The notes beneath the pieces were generated by a model that was not told where the DNA came from, ran no database searches, and saw nothing but the letters and a program-made list of their open reading frames with translations. Positions 25,955 to 34,651 of a DNA stretch of 64,000 bases are shown piece after piece. Numbering within the stretch: position 1 is the first letter of the stretch; every line of letters starts with the position of its first letter. The stretch comes from Nocardia jejuensis NBRC 103114. GTDB taxonomy: Bacteria > Actinomycetota > Actinomycetes > Mycobacteriales > Mycobacteriaceae. Both the position numbers and the translations under genes were made by a program. The stretch is taken from positions 122,835-186,834 of the forward strand of contig NZ_BDBU01000030.1 in NCBI RefSeq assembly GCF_001613145.1, read 5' to 3'.

Positions 25955-26554
25955 TCAGATCGCGACGACCCCGCGCAGCATGGCCCGCAGGGCATCGGTG
26001 ATCAGCCGGGCGGACAGGCTCGGGTCGATGGCCCGCTGAATGCCGAGCCCGAGTCCCAGGCTCAGCACGGCGGTGGCCGCGTCCTCGGCGGGCAGCGGCA
26101 GTTCCAGGGCCATGGAATCGGCCAGCTCCTGCAACTGGGCGGCGACGGTTCCGCGCACGATCCCCAGCCCCGAGATCAGCGCGGCCTGCAGGTCCGCGTC
26201 GTCCCGCGCGACGATGGCGAACTCGAATTCGAGCATGGTCCAGCCGACGTCGCCGAGGGTCCGCTCGGCCCAGGTCTGGAACCGCTCCAGCCGCTCGTCC
26301 AGGCCGTCGCTGCCCGCGAGCAGTTCGCTGACCTCCTCGAACTTGGTCTCGTGGATCAGGGTCAGCACCTCGAGACACAGTGCCGACTTGGTGCGGAAGT
26401 TGGAGTAGACCGCGCCCTTGGAGTATCCGGCCTCCTCGGCGACCCGCTCGAGGCTGGTTTTGGCGTACCCGTCGGTCAGGAACAGGTCACGCGCGGTCGC
26501 GATCAGATCCGCGCGGGTGCGGGCCTGGCTCTCGGTGCGGGTGAGGCGTGGCAT
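25955..26554 (-). CDS. TetR family regulator
   Basis: A 199-aa TetR repressor. The N-terminal helix-turn-helix reads LIATARDLFLTDGYAKTSL, EEAGYSKGAVYSNF and FRTKSALCLEVL. The C-terminal ligand domain is acidic and helical. It is divergent from the patatin/SDR pair with a 68-bp intergenic region carrying a palindrome, so it most likely represses them and itself. TAAGAT at 26561-26566 (reverse strand) lies six bases from the ATG, so its own transcript should be leaderless. Confidence 0.88.
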   Translation of the reverse strand: MPRLTRTESQARTRADLIATARDLFLTDGYAKTSLERVAEEAGYSKGAVYSNFRTKSALCLEVLTLIHETKFEEVSELLAGSDGLDERLERFQTWAERTLGDVGWTMLEFEFAIVARDDADLQAALISGLGIVRGTVAAQLQELADSMALELPLPAEDAATAVLSLGLGLGIQRAIDPSLSARLITDALRAMLRGVVAI

Positions 26555-26560
26555 GGGGAT

Positions 26561-26566
26561 ATCTTA
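26561..26566 (-). promoter_or_regulatory. -10 hexamer TAAGAT, leaderless tetR start
   Basis: Reverse-strand TAAGAT, six bases, then ATG 26554. It is close to the candidate operator at 26585, consistent with autorepression. Confidence 0.5.
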
Positions 26567-26584
26567 CGTACCAGAAGTTTCGGG

Positions 26585-26622
26585 ATACCGCGGGTATTTG
26601 AAACCTGTTAGTCTTTGAAACC
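26585..26622. promoter_or_regulatory. Candidate TetR operator and flanking direct repeat
   Basis: ATACC-GCG-GGTAT at 26585-26597 is a perfect palindrome. TTTGAAACC occurs twice, at 26597-26605 and 26614-26622, the second copy ending at the patatin ATG. A TAGTCT hexamer (26609-26614) lies between them. Confidence 0.45.
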
Positions 26623-27582
26623 ATGAGTAACAGGAACGGGTCACGACGACGTGGCCTGGCCATCGGATGCGGCGGCACGGTCGGCGCGGCGTGGATCGTG
26701 GCGGCGCTGGCCTCCGTCCGCGATGCGCTGAACTGGGATCCGCGCGAGGCCGACGTCATGATCGGCACGTCCGCGGGCGCGGAGATGCTGACCATGCTCG
26801 GGAGCGGCATCGGCGTGGACGACCTGGTCGCCATGCAGCGCGGCACCACGACCGATCCGGTCTTGGCCGCCCATATGCGCAGCGAGCCGGGCCGCTTCCC
26901 GCCCCTGCCGCGTCCGCTCCTCGGCGCGCCGAGGAGCGCGGTGAAGTCGCTGCTCGCCGGACCCGGCAACGGTCACGCCCTGCTCACCGCCGGAAGTGGA
27001 CTGCTGCCGCGGGGCAGCGGCGATCCGGCGTGGCTGCAGCGACTGGCCGAGCGACTGAACCCCGGCCGCGACTGGGTCGAGCATCCGGCGACCTGGCTGG
27101 TCGGCATGGACCAGGCGACCGGTGAACGCGTGGCCTTCGGCTCGGCGTCCGCCCCCGACGCGACTCTCGGTGCGGCACTGCGGGCTTCGTGGGGCGTGCC
27201 CGGCTGGTTCCCCGCCGTGGAGATCGCGGGCCGCCGGTTCGTCGACGGCGGGGCGGCCTCCACCGCCTCGGCCGATCTGCTGATTCCGGCGCGACTCGAC
27301 GAGGTCGTCGTCATCGCGCCGATGGCCTCCACCGGTCGCATCCCCGCCACCAGCGCGGGGCACTTCCTCGAGCGTCAGATGCGAAACCGGATGAGCGAGA
27401 AGCTCGATGCCGAGATCGCGCTGCTGCGCGCGAGCGGCACCAAGGTGCTGCGCCTGGACGCCACCGCCGAAGATCTCGCGGTGATGGGCCCCAACTTCAT
27501 GGACGGCCGCCGCCGCCTGGACACCTTCGAACACAGCCTGATCAGTACCCGCAAGGCCGTCGAGCGCGAAGTCTTCGCGTGA
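26623..27582 (+). CDS. Patatin-like phospholipase/acyl hydrolase
   Basis: A 319-aa patatin-domain hydrolase using a Ser-Asp dyad to cleave lipid esters. GCGGTVGAAWIVAAL is the glycine-rich oxyanion loop, IGTSAGAEM holds nucleophile S50, and FVDGGAAS holds D208. There is no signal peptide. It lies between a divergent TetR and a downstream SDR gene, so it is probably under that regulator. The lipid substrate is unknown. Confidence 0.88.
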   Translation: MSNRNGSRRRGLAIGCGGTVGAAWIVAALASVRDALNWDPREADVMIGTSAGAEMLTMLGSGIGVDDLVAMQRGTTTDPVLAAHMRSEPGRFPPLPRPLLGAPRSAVKSLLAGPGNGHALLTAGSGLLPRGSGDPAWLQRLAERLNPGRDWVEHPATWLVGMDQATGERVAFGSASAPDATLGAALRASWGVPGWFPAVEIAGRRFVDGGAASTASADLLIPARLDEVVVIAPMASTGRIPATSAGHFLERQMRNRMSEKLDAEIALLRASGTKVLRLDATAEDLAVMGPNFMDGRRRLDTFEHSLISTRKAVEREVFA

Positions 27583-27652
27583 GGGTCCGAATCCGGACGC
27601 ATTCCCCGACCCGAATCACGCAGGGCCCCGGTCGTGCGCGAAAGGACACACC

Positions 27653-28495
27653 ATGAGCATTCTCGGAAAGAACTACCCCGCAATCGATCTCGACGGAGCG
27701 CGGGTGCTGGTCACCGGCGGTGGCCGCGGCATCGGCCAGGCGACCGCGGAACTGTTCCGCGCCAAGGGCGCCGAGATCGCCATCGCCGACGTGGACACCG
27801 CCGCGGGTGAGGCCGCCGCCGCCGCGCTCGGCGGCCGCGCCTTCGAACTCGACGTGCGCCGACGCGATCAGTGGGACAAGATCGTCGCCGACTTCGGCCG
27901 GATCGACATCCTGGTGAACAACGCCGGCGTGATGCCCGCGGGCGCGTTCCTCGACGAGCCGGACGCGGTGGGCCACACCGCGATGGACGTGAACGTCTGG
28001 GGTCTCATCCACGGCATGCGCGCGGTCGTCCCCGGCATGATCGATCGCGGTAAGGGGCACGTGGTGAACGTCGCCTCGCTGGCGGGCAAGATCCCGATCG
28101 CGGGCCTGGCCGTCTACAACGCCAGCAAGTTCGCCGCCGTCGGCCTCTCCGCCGCAACGCGTCTGGAGTTCGAGCCGCAGGGCATCAGCGTCAGCTGCGT
28201 GATGCCCTCGGCGGTGCGCACCCGCCTGTCCTCGGGCCTGGCCCTGGGCAACGGCATGCCCACCGTCGATCCCGAGGACGTGGCGGCCGCCATCGTCGCC
28301 ACCGTCCGCACCCGCAGGGCCGAGGTCGCCGTCCCGAACTTCCTGGGCCCCATCGACGTAGCCCTCGCCGCCGCGCCCGAGCCCGCCGTCCGCCTGGTCC
28401 GCCGCCTCTTCAACGGCGACCGCGCCCTGCACCCCTCCGACGAGTCGACCCGCGCCGCCTACGAGGAGCAGATCCGCGCCATCAGCAAGGACTGA
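27653..28495 (+). CDS. Short-chain dehydrogenase/reductase
   Basis: A 280-aa classical SDR. VTGGGRGIGQATAELF binds NAD(P), DILVNNAGVMPAG stabilises the fold, and the catalytic S142/Y155/K159 appear in VNVASLAG and VYNASKFA. ADVDTAAGE after the second strand suggests NAD(H) preference through its aspartate. It follows the patatin gene by 70 bp in the same direction and probably acts in the same lipid-related process. Substrate unknown. Confidence 0.88.
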   Translation: MSILGKNYPAIDLDGARVLVTGGGRGIGQATAELFRAKGAEIAIADVDTAAGEAAAAALGGRAFELDVRRRDQWDKIVADFGRIDILVNNAGVMPAGAFLDEPDAVGHTAMDVNVWGLIHGMRAVVPGMIDRGKGHVVNVASLAGKIPIAGLAVYNASKFAAVGLSAATRLEFEPQGISVSCVMPSAVRTRLSSGLALGNGMPTVDPEDVAAAIVATVRTRRAEVAVPNFLGPIDVALAAAPEPAVRLVRRLFNGDRALHPSDESTRAAYEEQIRAISKD

Positions 28496-28547
28496 CGCGG
28501 CGGTCGATCACATCCGACCGGCGCTGGGGGCCGGCCGGATGCGTGCC

Positions 28548-28576
28548 CGGCCCCGACCGAAAATCGGTTGGGGCCG
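28548..28576 (+). terminator. Terminator, 13-bp stem with AAA loop
   Basis: Arms 28548-28560 and 28564-28576 pair with a single G-U, between the converging SDR and pcd genes. It is preceded by a second GC-rich inverted repeat around 28524. Confidence 0.65.
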
Positions 28577-28625
28577 TGAGGGCGGGCCGTCGCCGACTTC
28601 GATCTCGGGGTGCTCGCGTGTGTCC

Positions 28626-30155
28626 CTACTCGAAGCGAATGCCCTGGGCCAGTGGCAGTTCCGTCGAGTAGTTGACGGTGTTGGTGGCTCGGCGCATATA
28701 GGCCTTCCAGGAGTCCGAGCCGGATTCGCGCCCGCCGCCGGTTTCCTTCTCGCCGCCGAACGCGCCGCCGATCTCCGCGCCCGAGGTGCCGATATTGACA
28801 TTGGCGATGCCGCAGTCGGATCCGTCGGCGGCCAGGAATCGTTCGGCCTCGCGCTGGTTCCGGGTGAAGACCGCCGACGAAAGGCCCTGGGGGACGGCGT
28901 TGTGCAGCTCGACGGCCGTGTCGAAGTCGCTGTAGGTCATGACGTAGAGGATCGGCGCGAAGGTCTCCTCGCGGACCACCTCGGTCTGGGCGGGCATGCG
29001 GACCAGCGCGGGCCGCACGTAGTAGGCGTCCTCGCCGAAGTCGTCGACTCGTTCACCGCCGCAGATCAATTCGCCGCCGTCGGCCTGAGCGCGCTCGACG
29101 GCATCGCACATCACGGCGTAGGAACCGCCGTTGATCAGCGGACCGACGAGCACGCCCTCCTCGAGCGGATTGCCCACGCGCAGTGAGCGATACGCGGATT
29201 CGATGCGCTCGAGCAGCGGCTCCGCCACGTCCTCGTGCACGATGAGCCGGCGCAGCGTGGTGCACCGCTGACCGGCGGTCCCGGCCGCGGCGAACACGAT
29301 TCCCCGGGCCGCCAGGTCCAGATCCGCCGACGGTGTCACCAGCGCACCGTTGTTGCCGCCCAACTCGAGCAGGCAGCGCCCGAACCGCGCCGCCACCCTC
29401 GGGGCCACCGTGCGCCCCATTCGCACCGAGCCGGTCGCGCTCACCAGCGCGACCCGCTCGTCGTCCACGAGCCGCGCGCCGATCTCGCCGCCGCCCTGAA
29501 TCAGTTGGTGCACCTCGGGATCCGCGCCCACGTCGGCGGCGGCCCGGCGCAGCAGCGCGTGACAGGCCAGTGCGGTCAGCGGCGTCGCGTCCGACGGCTT
29601 CCACACCACCGTGTCGCCGCACACCAGGGCGAGCGCGGTATTCCAGGCCCACACCGCGACAGGGAAATTGAACGCCGAGATCACCCCGACGACGCCGAGT
29701 GGATGCCAGGTCTCCATCAGCCGGTGCCCGGGACGCTCGGACGGCATTGTGCGCCCGTACAACTGGCGCGAGAGCCCGATGGCGAACTCGCAGATGTCGA
29801 TCATCTCCTGGACTTCGCCGCGCGCCTCCGCGCCGATCTTGCCCGCCTCCAGCGTGACCAGATCTCCCAGTTCGTCCTTGTGCGCGGTGAGCAGTTCCGC
29901 GAGCCTGCGCACCACGGCCGCGCGTTGCGGTGCGGGCACCGTGCGCCAGGTGCGGAACGCGGCGGCGGCGCGATCGACGGCCGCGTCCACCTCCGCGACC
30001 GAACTCGGCCGGAGAGTGGCGAGTTCGCCACCGGTGATCGGAGTGCGCACCGAGAGGTCCCCGGGTTCGGGCAACTCCGCGCCGAGCGCGCGCAACAGCG
30101 ACTCGGTGCGGGTGCGCAGTTCCGCGGTGCTTCGATCGGTCGATACAGAGGTCAT
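28626..30155 (-). CDS. pcd: Piperideine-6-carboxylate / aminoadipate-semialdehyde dehydrogenase
   Basis: A 509-aa NAD-dependent aldehyde dehydrogenase. LLELGGNNGALV carries the general base E264, and AGTAGQRCTTLRR carries the nucleophile C298. NFPVAVWAWN and WKPSDATPLTALA are the cofactor-site blocks. By position beside lrpA and lat, and similarity to mycobacterial pcd, it oxidises the semialdehyde made by Lat to 2-aminoadipate, completing lysine epsilon-degradation. It is divergent from lrpA, only 62 bp apart. ATG 30155 (MTSVSTDRS) is preferred over 30167 because GGAG lies just upstream. Confidence 0.88.
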   Translation of the reverse strand: MTSVSTDRSTAELRTRTESLLRALGAELPEPGDLSVRTPITGGELATLRPSSVAEVDAAVDRAAAAFRTWRTVPAPQRAAVVRRLAELLTAHKDELGDLVTLEAGKIGAEARGEVQEMIDICEFAIGLSRQLYGRTMPSERPGHRLMETWHPLGVVGVISAFNFPVAVWAWNTALALVCGDTVVWKPSDATPLTALACHALLRRAAADVGADPEVHQLIQGGGEIGARLVDDERVALVSATGSVRMGRTVAPRVAARFGRCLLELGGNNGALVTPSADLDLAARGIVFAAAGTAGQRCTTLRRLIVHEDVAEPLLERIESAYRSLRVGNPLEEGVLVGPLINGGSYAVMCDAVERAQADGGELICGGERVDDFGEDAYYVRPALVRMPAQTEVVREETFAPILYVMTYSDFDTAVELHNAVPQGLSSAVFTRNQREAERFLAADGSDCGIANVNIGTSGAEIGGAFGGEKETGGGRESGSDSWKAYMRRATNTVNYSTELPLAQGIRFE

Positions 30156-30205
30156 ATGCGGCTCCATGCTGAGGGGTTTCCGGCCACGAGTTCAGTTCCC
30201 TGAGT

Positions 30206-30211
30206 TAGCCT
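30206..30211 (+). promoter_or_regulatory. -10 hexamer TAGCCT, leaderless lrpA start
   Basis: TAGCCT followed by six bases and ATG 30218. This promoter lies within the 62-bp pcd-lrpA divergent region, so regulator binding there would affect both genes. Confidence 0.5.
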
Positions 30212-30217
30212 TCGCTG

Positions 30218-30670
30218 ATGGCGGATACACCGGCGAAGCCCCCACTCGACGACATCGATCGACTCCTGATTCGTGAGCTGATCGCCGATGGTCGCGCCAC
30301 GCTGTCCAATCTGGCCGAGAAGGCCAATCTTTCGGTCTCCGCGGTGCAGTCGCGGGTACGACGACTCGAGGCTCGGGGCGTGATTCGCGGATACACCGCG
30401 AACGTCGATCCCGAGGCCCTGGGGCAGATGCTGTCGGCGTTCGTCGCCATCACTCCTCTCGACCCGTCGCAACCCGATGACGCACCGGCACTGCTGCAGC
30501 ACATCCCGGGCATCGAAGCTTGCCATTCGGTGGCCGGGGACGAGAGCTACATGCTGCTGGTGCGCGTGGCGTCGCCCAGGCACCTGGAGCAGTTGCTGCA
30601 GGAGATTCGCGCGACGGCCAACGTCAGGACTCGAAGCACCATCATTCTGCAGACATTCTATGACAAGTAG
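30218..30670 (+). CDS. lrpA: Lrp/AsnC family regulator of lysine catabolism
   Basis: A 150-aa Lrp-type regulator. The helix-turn-helix includes LDDIDRLLIRELIADGRATL, KANLSVSAVQSRVRRLE and ARGVIRGYTANVDPEALG. The C-terminal RAM ligand-binding domain includes VAGDESYMLLVRVASP. Placed between pcd and lat as in M. tuberculosis, it likely senses lysine or another amino acid and controls both neighbours. The stop is 64 bp before lat. Confidence 0.92.
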   Translation: MADTPAKPPLDDIDRLLIRELIADGRATLSNLAEKANLSVSAVQSRVRRLEARGVIRGYTANVDPEALGQMLSAFVAITPLDPSQPDDAPALLQHIPGIEACHSVAGDESYMLLVRVASPRHLEQLLQEIRATANVRTRSTIILQTFYDK

Positions 30671-30708
30671 CCTTCTCTCGTAATTAGTTCGGAAATTGCG
30701 GGTCTAGC

Positions 30709-30728
30709 CGTAAAAATTCATTTACGCT
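30709..30728 (+). promoter_or_regulatory. lat promoter with inverted repeat CGTAAA-N6-TTTACG
   Basis: CGTAAA (30709-30714) and TTTACG (30721-30726) form a perfect inverted repeat in an AT-rich patch, typical of Lrp-type sites. The right arm overlaps TACGCT (30723-30728), a -10 hexamer placed six bases before the GTG at 30735. Binding there would block the promoter. Confidence 0.5.
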
Positions 30729-30734
30729 GGGGTG

Positions 30735-32075
30735 GTGACCCTCGAAATGGATCGGCTCGGGGCGGTTGCCGACAACACATTGGTCACCCCCGCCCGGGTG
30801 CATGACATCCTGTCCGCGAGCATCCTCGCGGACGGCTTCGATCTAGTGCTCGACCTGCGAAAATCACGCGGTCGCCGGCTCGTCGACGCGCGCGACGGCA
30901 CGGCATACCTGGACATGTTCGGGTTCTTCGCGTCCTCGACGCTGGGTATGAACCATCCGGCCCTGCTCGGTGACAAGCGATTCCTGGCGAGCCTCACCGC
31001 CGCTGCGCTGAACAAGCCGAGCAACTCCGACATCTACACCGTCGAGATGGCCCGTTTCGTGGGCACTTTCGCGCGGGTGCTGGGCGATCCGCGGCTACCG
31101 CACCTGTTCTTCATCGACGGCGGCGGGCTCGCGGTGGAGAACGCCCTCAAGGCCGCCTTCGACTGGAAGTCCCGGCACAACGAAATGCGCGGGCGCGCAG
31201 CGGAACTCGGCACCAAGGTGCTGCACCTCACCGGTGCGTTCCACGGCCGCACCGGCTACACGCTGTCGCTGACCAACACCGATCCGGTCAAGACCGCCCG
31301 ATTCCCCAAGTTCGACTGGCCGCGCATCGACACCCCCTATATCGGTCCGGACCATCCCGACATCGAGGCCGCCGAGCGGCACGCGCTGGCGCAGGCCGCT
31401 CACGCCTTCGCCGAAAACCCGCACGACATAGCGTGTTTCATCGCCGAGCCGATCCAGGGCGAGGGTGGTGACCGGCACCTGCGGCCGGAGTTCCTGCTCG
31501 CGATGCAGCGCCTGTGCCACGAGAACGACGCCCTGTTCATCCTCGACGAGGTGCAAACCGGCGTCGGGATGACCGGCAGCACCTGGGCCTACCAGCAACT
31601 CGGCCTGGAACCGGACGTGGTCGCCTTCGGCAAGAAGACCCAGGTCTGCGGCATCATGGCCGGCGGCCGGATCGACGAGGTGCCGGACAATGTCTTCGCC
31701 GTCAGCTCCCGGCTCAATTCCACCTGGGGCGGCAACCTCACCGATATGGTGCGGGCCCGGCGCGTGCTCGAGGTGCTCGATCACGACAGGCTGGTGGACC
31801 GGGCGCGTGAACTCGGCGCGCATCTGCTGGACCGGCTCACCGAAATCGCCTCTGCCCACCCGGAAGTCGGCGATCCGCGCGGTCGCGGGCTGATGTGCGC
31901 CCTCACGCTGGAATCGGCGCAACTGCGCGACGAGGTGGTGACCCGGCTTCGGGAACGCGAGCGCGTGCTGCTGCTGGGAACGGGGGAGCGCGGCATCCGC
32001 TTCCGTCCACCGCTCACGGTCACCGTGACGGAACTGGACGAAGCGGTGGACGCCCTGGACCGCGTGTTGTCCTGA
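30735..32075 (+). CDS. lat: L-lysine 6-aminotransferase (lysine epsilon-aminotransferase)
   Basis: A 446-aa class III PLP aminotransferase that moves the epsilon-amino group of lysine to 2-oxoglutarate. It closely resembles M. tuberculosis Lat: YLDMFGFFASSTLGMN, LNKPSNSDIYTVEMARF, FIDGGGLAVENALKAAFDWK, HLTGAFHGRTGYTLSLTN, IAEPIQGEGGDRHLRPEF and VAFGKKTQVCG, which holds the PLP lysine at ~300. STWGGNLTDMVRARR is also conserved. Two GTGs (30732, 30735) and an ATG (30747) are possible starts; 30735 fits the leaderless spacing. In mycobacteria Lat is linked to stationary phase and persistence. A strong terminator follows. Confidence 0.95.
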   Translation: MTLEMDRLGAVADNTLVTPARVHDILSASILADGFDLVLDLRKSRGRRLVDARDGTAYLDMFGFFASSTLGMNHPALLGDKRFLASLTAAALNKPSNSDIYTVEMARFVGTFARVLGDPRLPHLFFIDGGGLAVENALKAAFDWKSRHNEMRGRAAELGTKVLHLTGAFHGRTGYTLSLTNTDPVKTARFPKFDWPRIDTPYIGPDHPDIEAAERHALAQAAHAFAENPHDIACFIAEPIQGEGGDRHLRPEFLLAMQRLCHENDALFILDEVQTGVGMTGSTWAYQQLGLEPDVVAFGKKTQVCGIMAGGRIDEVPDNVFAVSSRLNSTWGGNLTDMVRARRVLEVLDHDRLVDRARELGAHLLDRLTEIASAHPEVGDPRGRGLMCALTLESAQLRDEVVTRLRERERVLLLGTGERGIRFRPPLTVTVTELDEAVDALDRVLS

Positions 32076-32076
32076 G

Positions 32077-32119
32077 CCTCGAGAGCGCGCGCCCGACCCC
32101 TGGACGCGCGCTCTCGAGG
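32077..32119 (+). terminator. lat terminator, perfect 15-bp stem
   Basis: Arms 32077-32091 and 32105-32119 are exact complements around a 13-base loop, two bases after the lat stop codon. Confidence 0.8.
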
Positions 32120-32462
32120 ACGCCCACCCGGATGCGCCGGAAGTTGCCACTTCGGGCGAATCGCGGGGGCCGCGGCCGGGCGCTCCCGTGCCGGTCACGC
32201 CGGAGTCATGCGGTGAACCCGGATCCGCACGCGGGAGTCGTTCGAGGCCCGGCGTTTCCGGTTCACCGACGGCAACGTGTCGCTCTCGGCCCGGGATCGG
32301 GAGCATCACCGTCGAGATTATTTTTCGGATCGTTTCGGGGTTACACTTCCGGAATAACCCCATCTACCAGGGGATATCTACTGGCGGGTAGCCAATAACC
32401 ATACTGATGAGTAGGAATTCCGGGATTACCGGAGACCACTGCTACTGGTTACACTGCCGGGC
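32120..32462 (+). promoter_or_regulatory. accD5 upstream region with inverted repeat and promoter
   Basis: No gene is seen in these 343 bp. The last ~140 bp are unusually AT-rich for this genome. GGGGTTA (32337-32343) and TAACCCC (32355-32361) form an inverted repeat around an 11-base spacer. TACACT at 32450-32455 is a good -10 hexamer with seven bases to the accD5 ATG, so the message is probably leaderless. Confidence 0.5.
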
Positions 32463-34103
32463 ATGACGAGTGTCCAGCAGCAGCCTTCGCCGGGGTCGGC
32501 GGACTCCCCAGATATCCACACCACCGCCGGCAAGCTGGCGGACCTGCGCAATCGGCTGGAAGAAGCCAAGCACCCGATGGGTGAGGCCGCGGTCGACAAG
32601 GTGCACGCCAAGGGCAAGATGACCGCGCGCGAGCGCATCCTCGCCCTGGTCGACGAGGGTTCCTTCGTGGAACTCGACGCCCTGGCCCGGCACCGCAGCG
32701 TGAACTTCGGCCTGGCCGACAACCGTCCGCTCGGCGACGGCGTCGTGACCGGCTACGGCACCATCGACGGCCGTGACGTGTGCCTGTTCTCCCAGGACGT
32801 CACCGTCTTCGGCGGCTCGCTCGGCGAGGTCTACGGCGAGAAGATCGTCAAGGTCATGGACCTGGCGCTCAAGACCGGCCGTCCGCTCGTCGGCATCAAC
32901 GAGGGCGCGGGCGCGCGCATCCAGGAGGGCGTCGTCTCCCTGGGCCTCTACGGCGAGATCTTCCACCGCAACATCCAGGCCTCCGGCGTGATCCCGCAGA
33001 TCTCGCTGATCATGGGCCCGGCCGCTGGCGGCCACGTGTACTCCCCGGCGCTGACCGACTTCGTGGTGATGGTCGATCAGACCTCCCAGATGTTCGTGAC
33101 CGGCCCGGACGTCATCAAGACCGTCACCGGTGAAGAGGTCACCATGGAGGAGCTGGGCGGCGCCCAGACCCACATGGTCAAGTCCGGCGTCGCGCACTAC
33201 GTCGCCTCCGGCGAGCAGGACGCCCTCGACTACGTCAAGGACCTGCTGTCCTACCTGCCGAGCAACAACCGGGCCGAGGCCCCGCGCGGCGAGATCACCG
33301 ATCCGATCGACGGCGCGATCGAGGAGAACCTCACCGCCGAAGACCTCGAGCTGGACACCATCGTCCCGGACTCGCCGAACCAGCCGTACGACATGCACGA
33401 GGTCATCAAGCGGCTGCTCGACGACGACGAGTTCCTCGAGGTGCAGGCCGAGCGCGCGCCGAACATCATCATCGGTTTCGGCCGGGTGGACGGCCGCAGC
33501 GTCGGCATCGTGGCCAACCAGCCGACCCAGTTCGCGGGCTGCCTCGACATCGACGCCTCGGAGAAGGCCGCGCGCTTCGTGCGCACCTGCGACGCCTTCA
33601 ACGTTCCGATCATCACCCTCGTGGACGTCCCGGGCTTCCTGCCCGGCACCGGCCAGGAATACAACGGCATCATCCGCCGTGGCGCCAAGCTGCTCTATGC
33701 CTACGGCGAGGCCACTGTGGGAAAGATCACAATCATCACCCGCAAGGCCTACGGCGGCGCCTACGACGTCATGGGTTCCAAGCACATGGGCGCCGATGTG
33801 AACCTGGCGTGGCCGACCGCTCAGATCGCCGTCATGGGCGCCTCGGGCGCGGTCGGCTTCGTCTACCGCAAGCAGCTGCAGCAGGCCGCCGCCGAGGGCA
33901 ACGATGTCGACGCTCTGCGCCTCGAGCTGCAGAACGAGTACGAGGACACCCTGGTGAACCCGTACGTCGCGGCCGAGCGCGGCTATGTCGACGCGGTCAT
34001 TCCGCCGTCGCACACCCGCGGCCAGATCGTGTCGGCGCTGCGTCTGCTGGAGCGCAAGATGGTCTCGCTGCCGCCCAAGAAGCACGGCAACATTCCGCTC
34101 TGA
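32463..34103 (+). CDS. accD5: Acyl-CoA carboxylase beta (carboxyltransferase) subunit
   Basis: A 546-aa biotin-dependent carboxyltransferase with two crotonase-like halves. ALARHRSVNFGLADNRPLGDG starts the N-domain; GINEGAGARIQEG and GPAAGGHVYSPALTDF line the CoA site. GFGRVDGRSVGIVANQP, VDVPGFLPGTGQEYNGI and GGAYDVMGSKHMGAD are the biotin-side C-domain. It moves carboxyl from biotin to propionyl- or longer acyl-CoA, supplying methylmalonyl-CoA for branched lipids. Synteny with accE5-maf and accA3 supports AccD5. No SD is visible; see the promoter entry. Confidence 0.93.
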   Translation: MTSVQQQPSPGSADSPDIHTTAGKLADLRNRLEEAKHPMGEAAVDKVHAKGKMTARERILALVDEGSFVELDALARHRSVNFGLADNRPLGDGVVTGYGTIDGRDVCLFSQDVTVFGGSLGEVYGEKIVKVMDLALKTGRPLVGINEGAGARIQEGVVSLGLYGEIFHRNIQASGVIPQISLIMGPAAGGHVYSPALTDFVVMVDQTSQMFVTGPDVIKTVTGEEVTMEELGGAQTHMVKSGVAHYVASGEQDALDYVKDLLSYLPSNNRAEAPRGEITDPIDGAIEENLTAEDLELDTIVPDSPNQPYDMHEVIKRLLDDDEFLEVQAERAPNIIIGFGRVDGRSVGIVANQPTQFAGCLDIDASEKAARFVRTCDAFNVPIITLVDVPGFLPGTGQEYNGIIRRGAKLLYAYGEATVGKITIITRKAYGGAYDVMGSKHMGADVNLAWPTAQIAVMGASGAVGFVYRKQLQQAAAEGNDVDALRLELQNEYEDTLVNPYVAAERGYVDAVIPPSHTRGQIVSALRLLERKMVSLPPKKHGNIPL

Positions 34104-34312
34104 TTCGACGATATGCGCGGTATGAGGCGCACACTGAATCCCTGTGGACAGTGGACTCGTACCGCGCATGATCGCCTCATCCGAGCAAAGATGGAATGGC
34201 ATGACCCTCACACGAGAGGGCCGTACCGATTACCGTTTGCGCACCCGGAGATCCTTCCGGAGCGAACAAAGTCGCGCTCACCGCGTGGCGATTGGACAGG
34301 AGGACTGGCGCT

Positions 34313-34645
34313 GTGACGACCATGGCTGATGAAGAAGTACTGCGCGCCGCCGAACTGGATCTGGCAGTCCGTGACGATCTGGCGAACGCCGCCGAACTCG
34401 ACGCAGCTGTAACCGAGGTCGAGACGAGTACCGAGCCGGTCATCCGGGTGCTCAAGGGCAACCCGACCGATCTGGAACTCGCCGCACTGGTGTCCGTGTT
34501 CGCCGCCGCGTCGGCGAGCGCCTCCGTTGCCCCCAACGGCAACCACGGCCCCGCCGACATGTGGGGTCGCCCGACCCTGCTGCACCGCGGCTCGGCGCCC
34601 TTCTCGCCCTATGCCTTTCCGGCGCTGTCGCATAATCGCGACTGA
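34313..34645 (+). CDS. accE5: Acyl-CoA carboxylase epsilon subunit
   Basis: A 110-aa epsilon-subunit-family protein. The C-terminal core VIRVLKGNPTDLELAALVSVF is the signature of the small subunits that bridge alpha and beta in actinobacterial acyl-CoA carboxylases. The N-terminal ~45 residues are helical and acidic with an internal near-repeat (LRAAELDLAVRDD, LANAAELDAAVTE). WGRPTLLH ends the domain. The GTG at 34313 has AGGAGG at 34298-34303, nine bases upstream. It lies between accD5 and maf and should be co-transcribed with them. Confidence 0.88.
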   Translation: MTTMADEEVLRAAELDLAVRDDLANAAELDAAVTEVETSTEPVIRVLKGNPTDLELAALVSVFAAASASASVAPNGNHGPADMWGRPTLLHRGSAPFSPYAFPALSHNRD

Positions 34646-34651
34646 CGGGCT

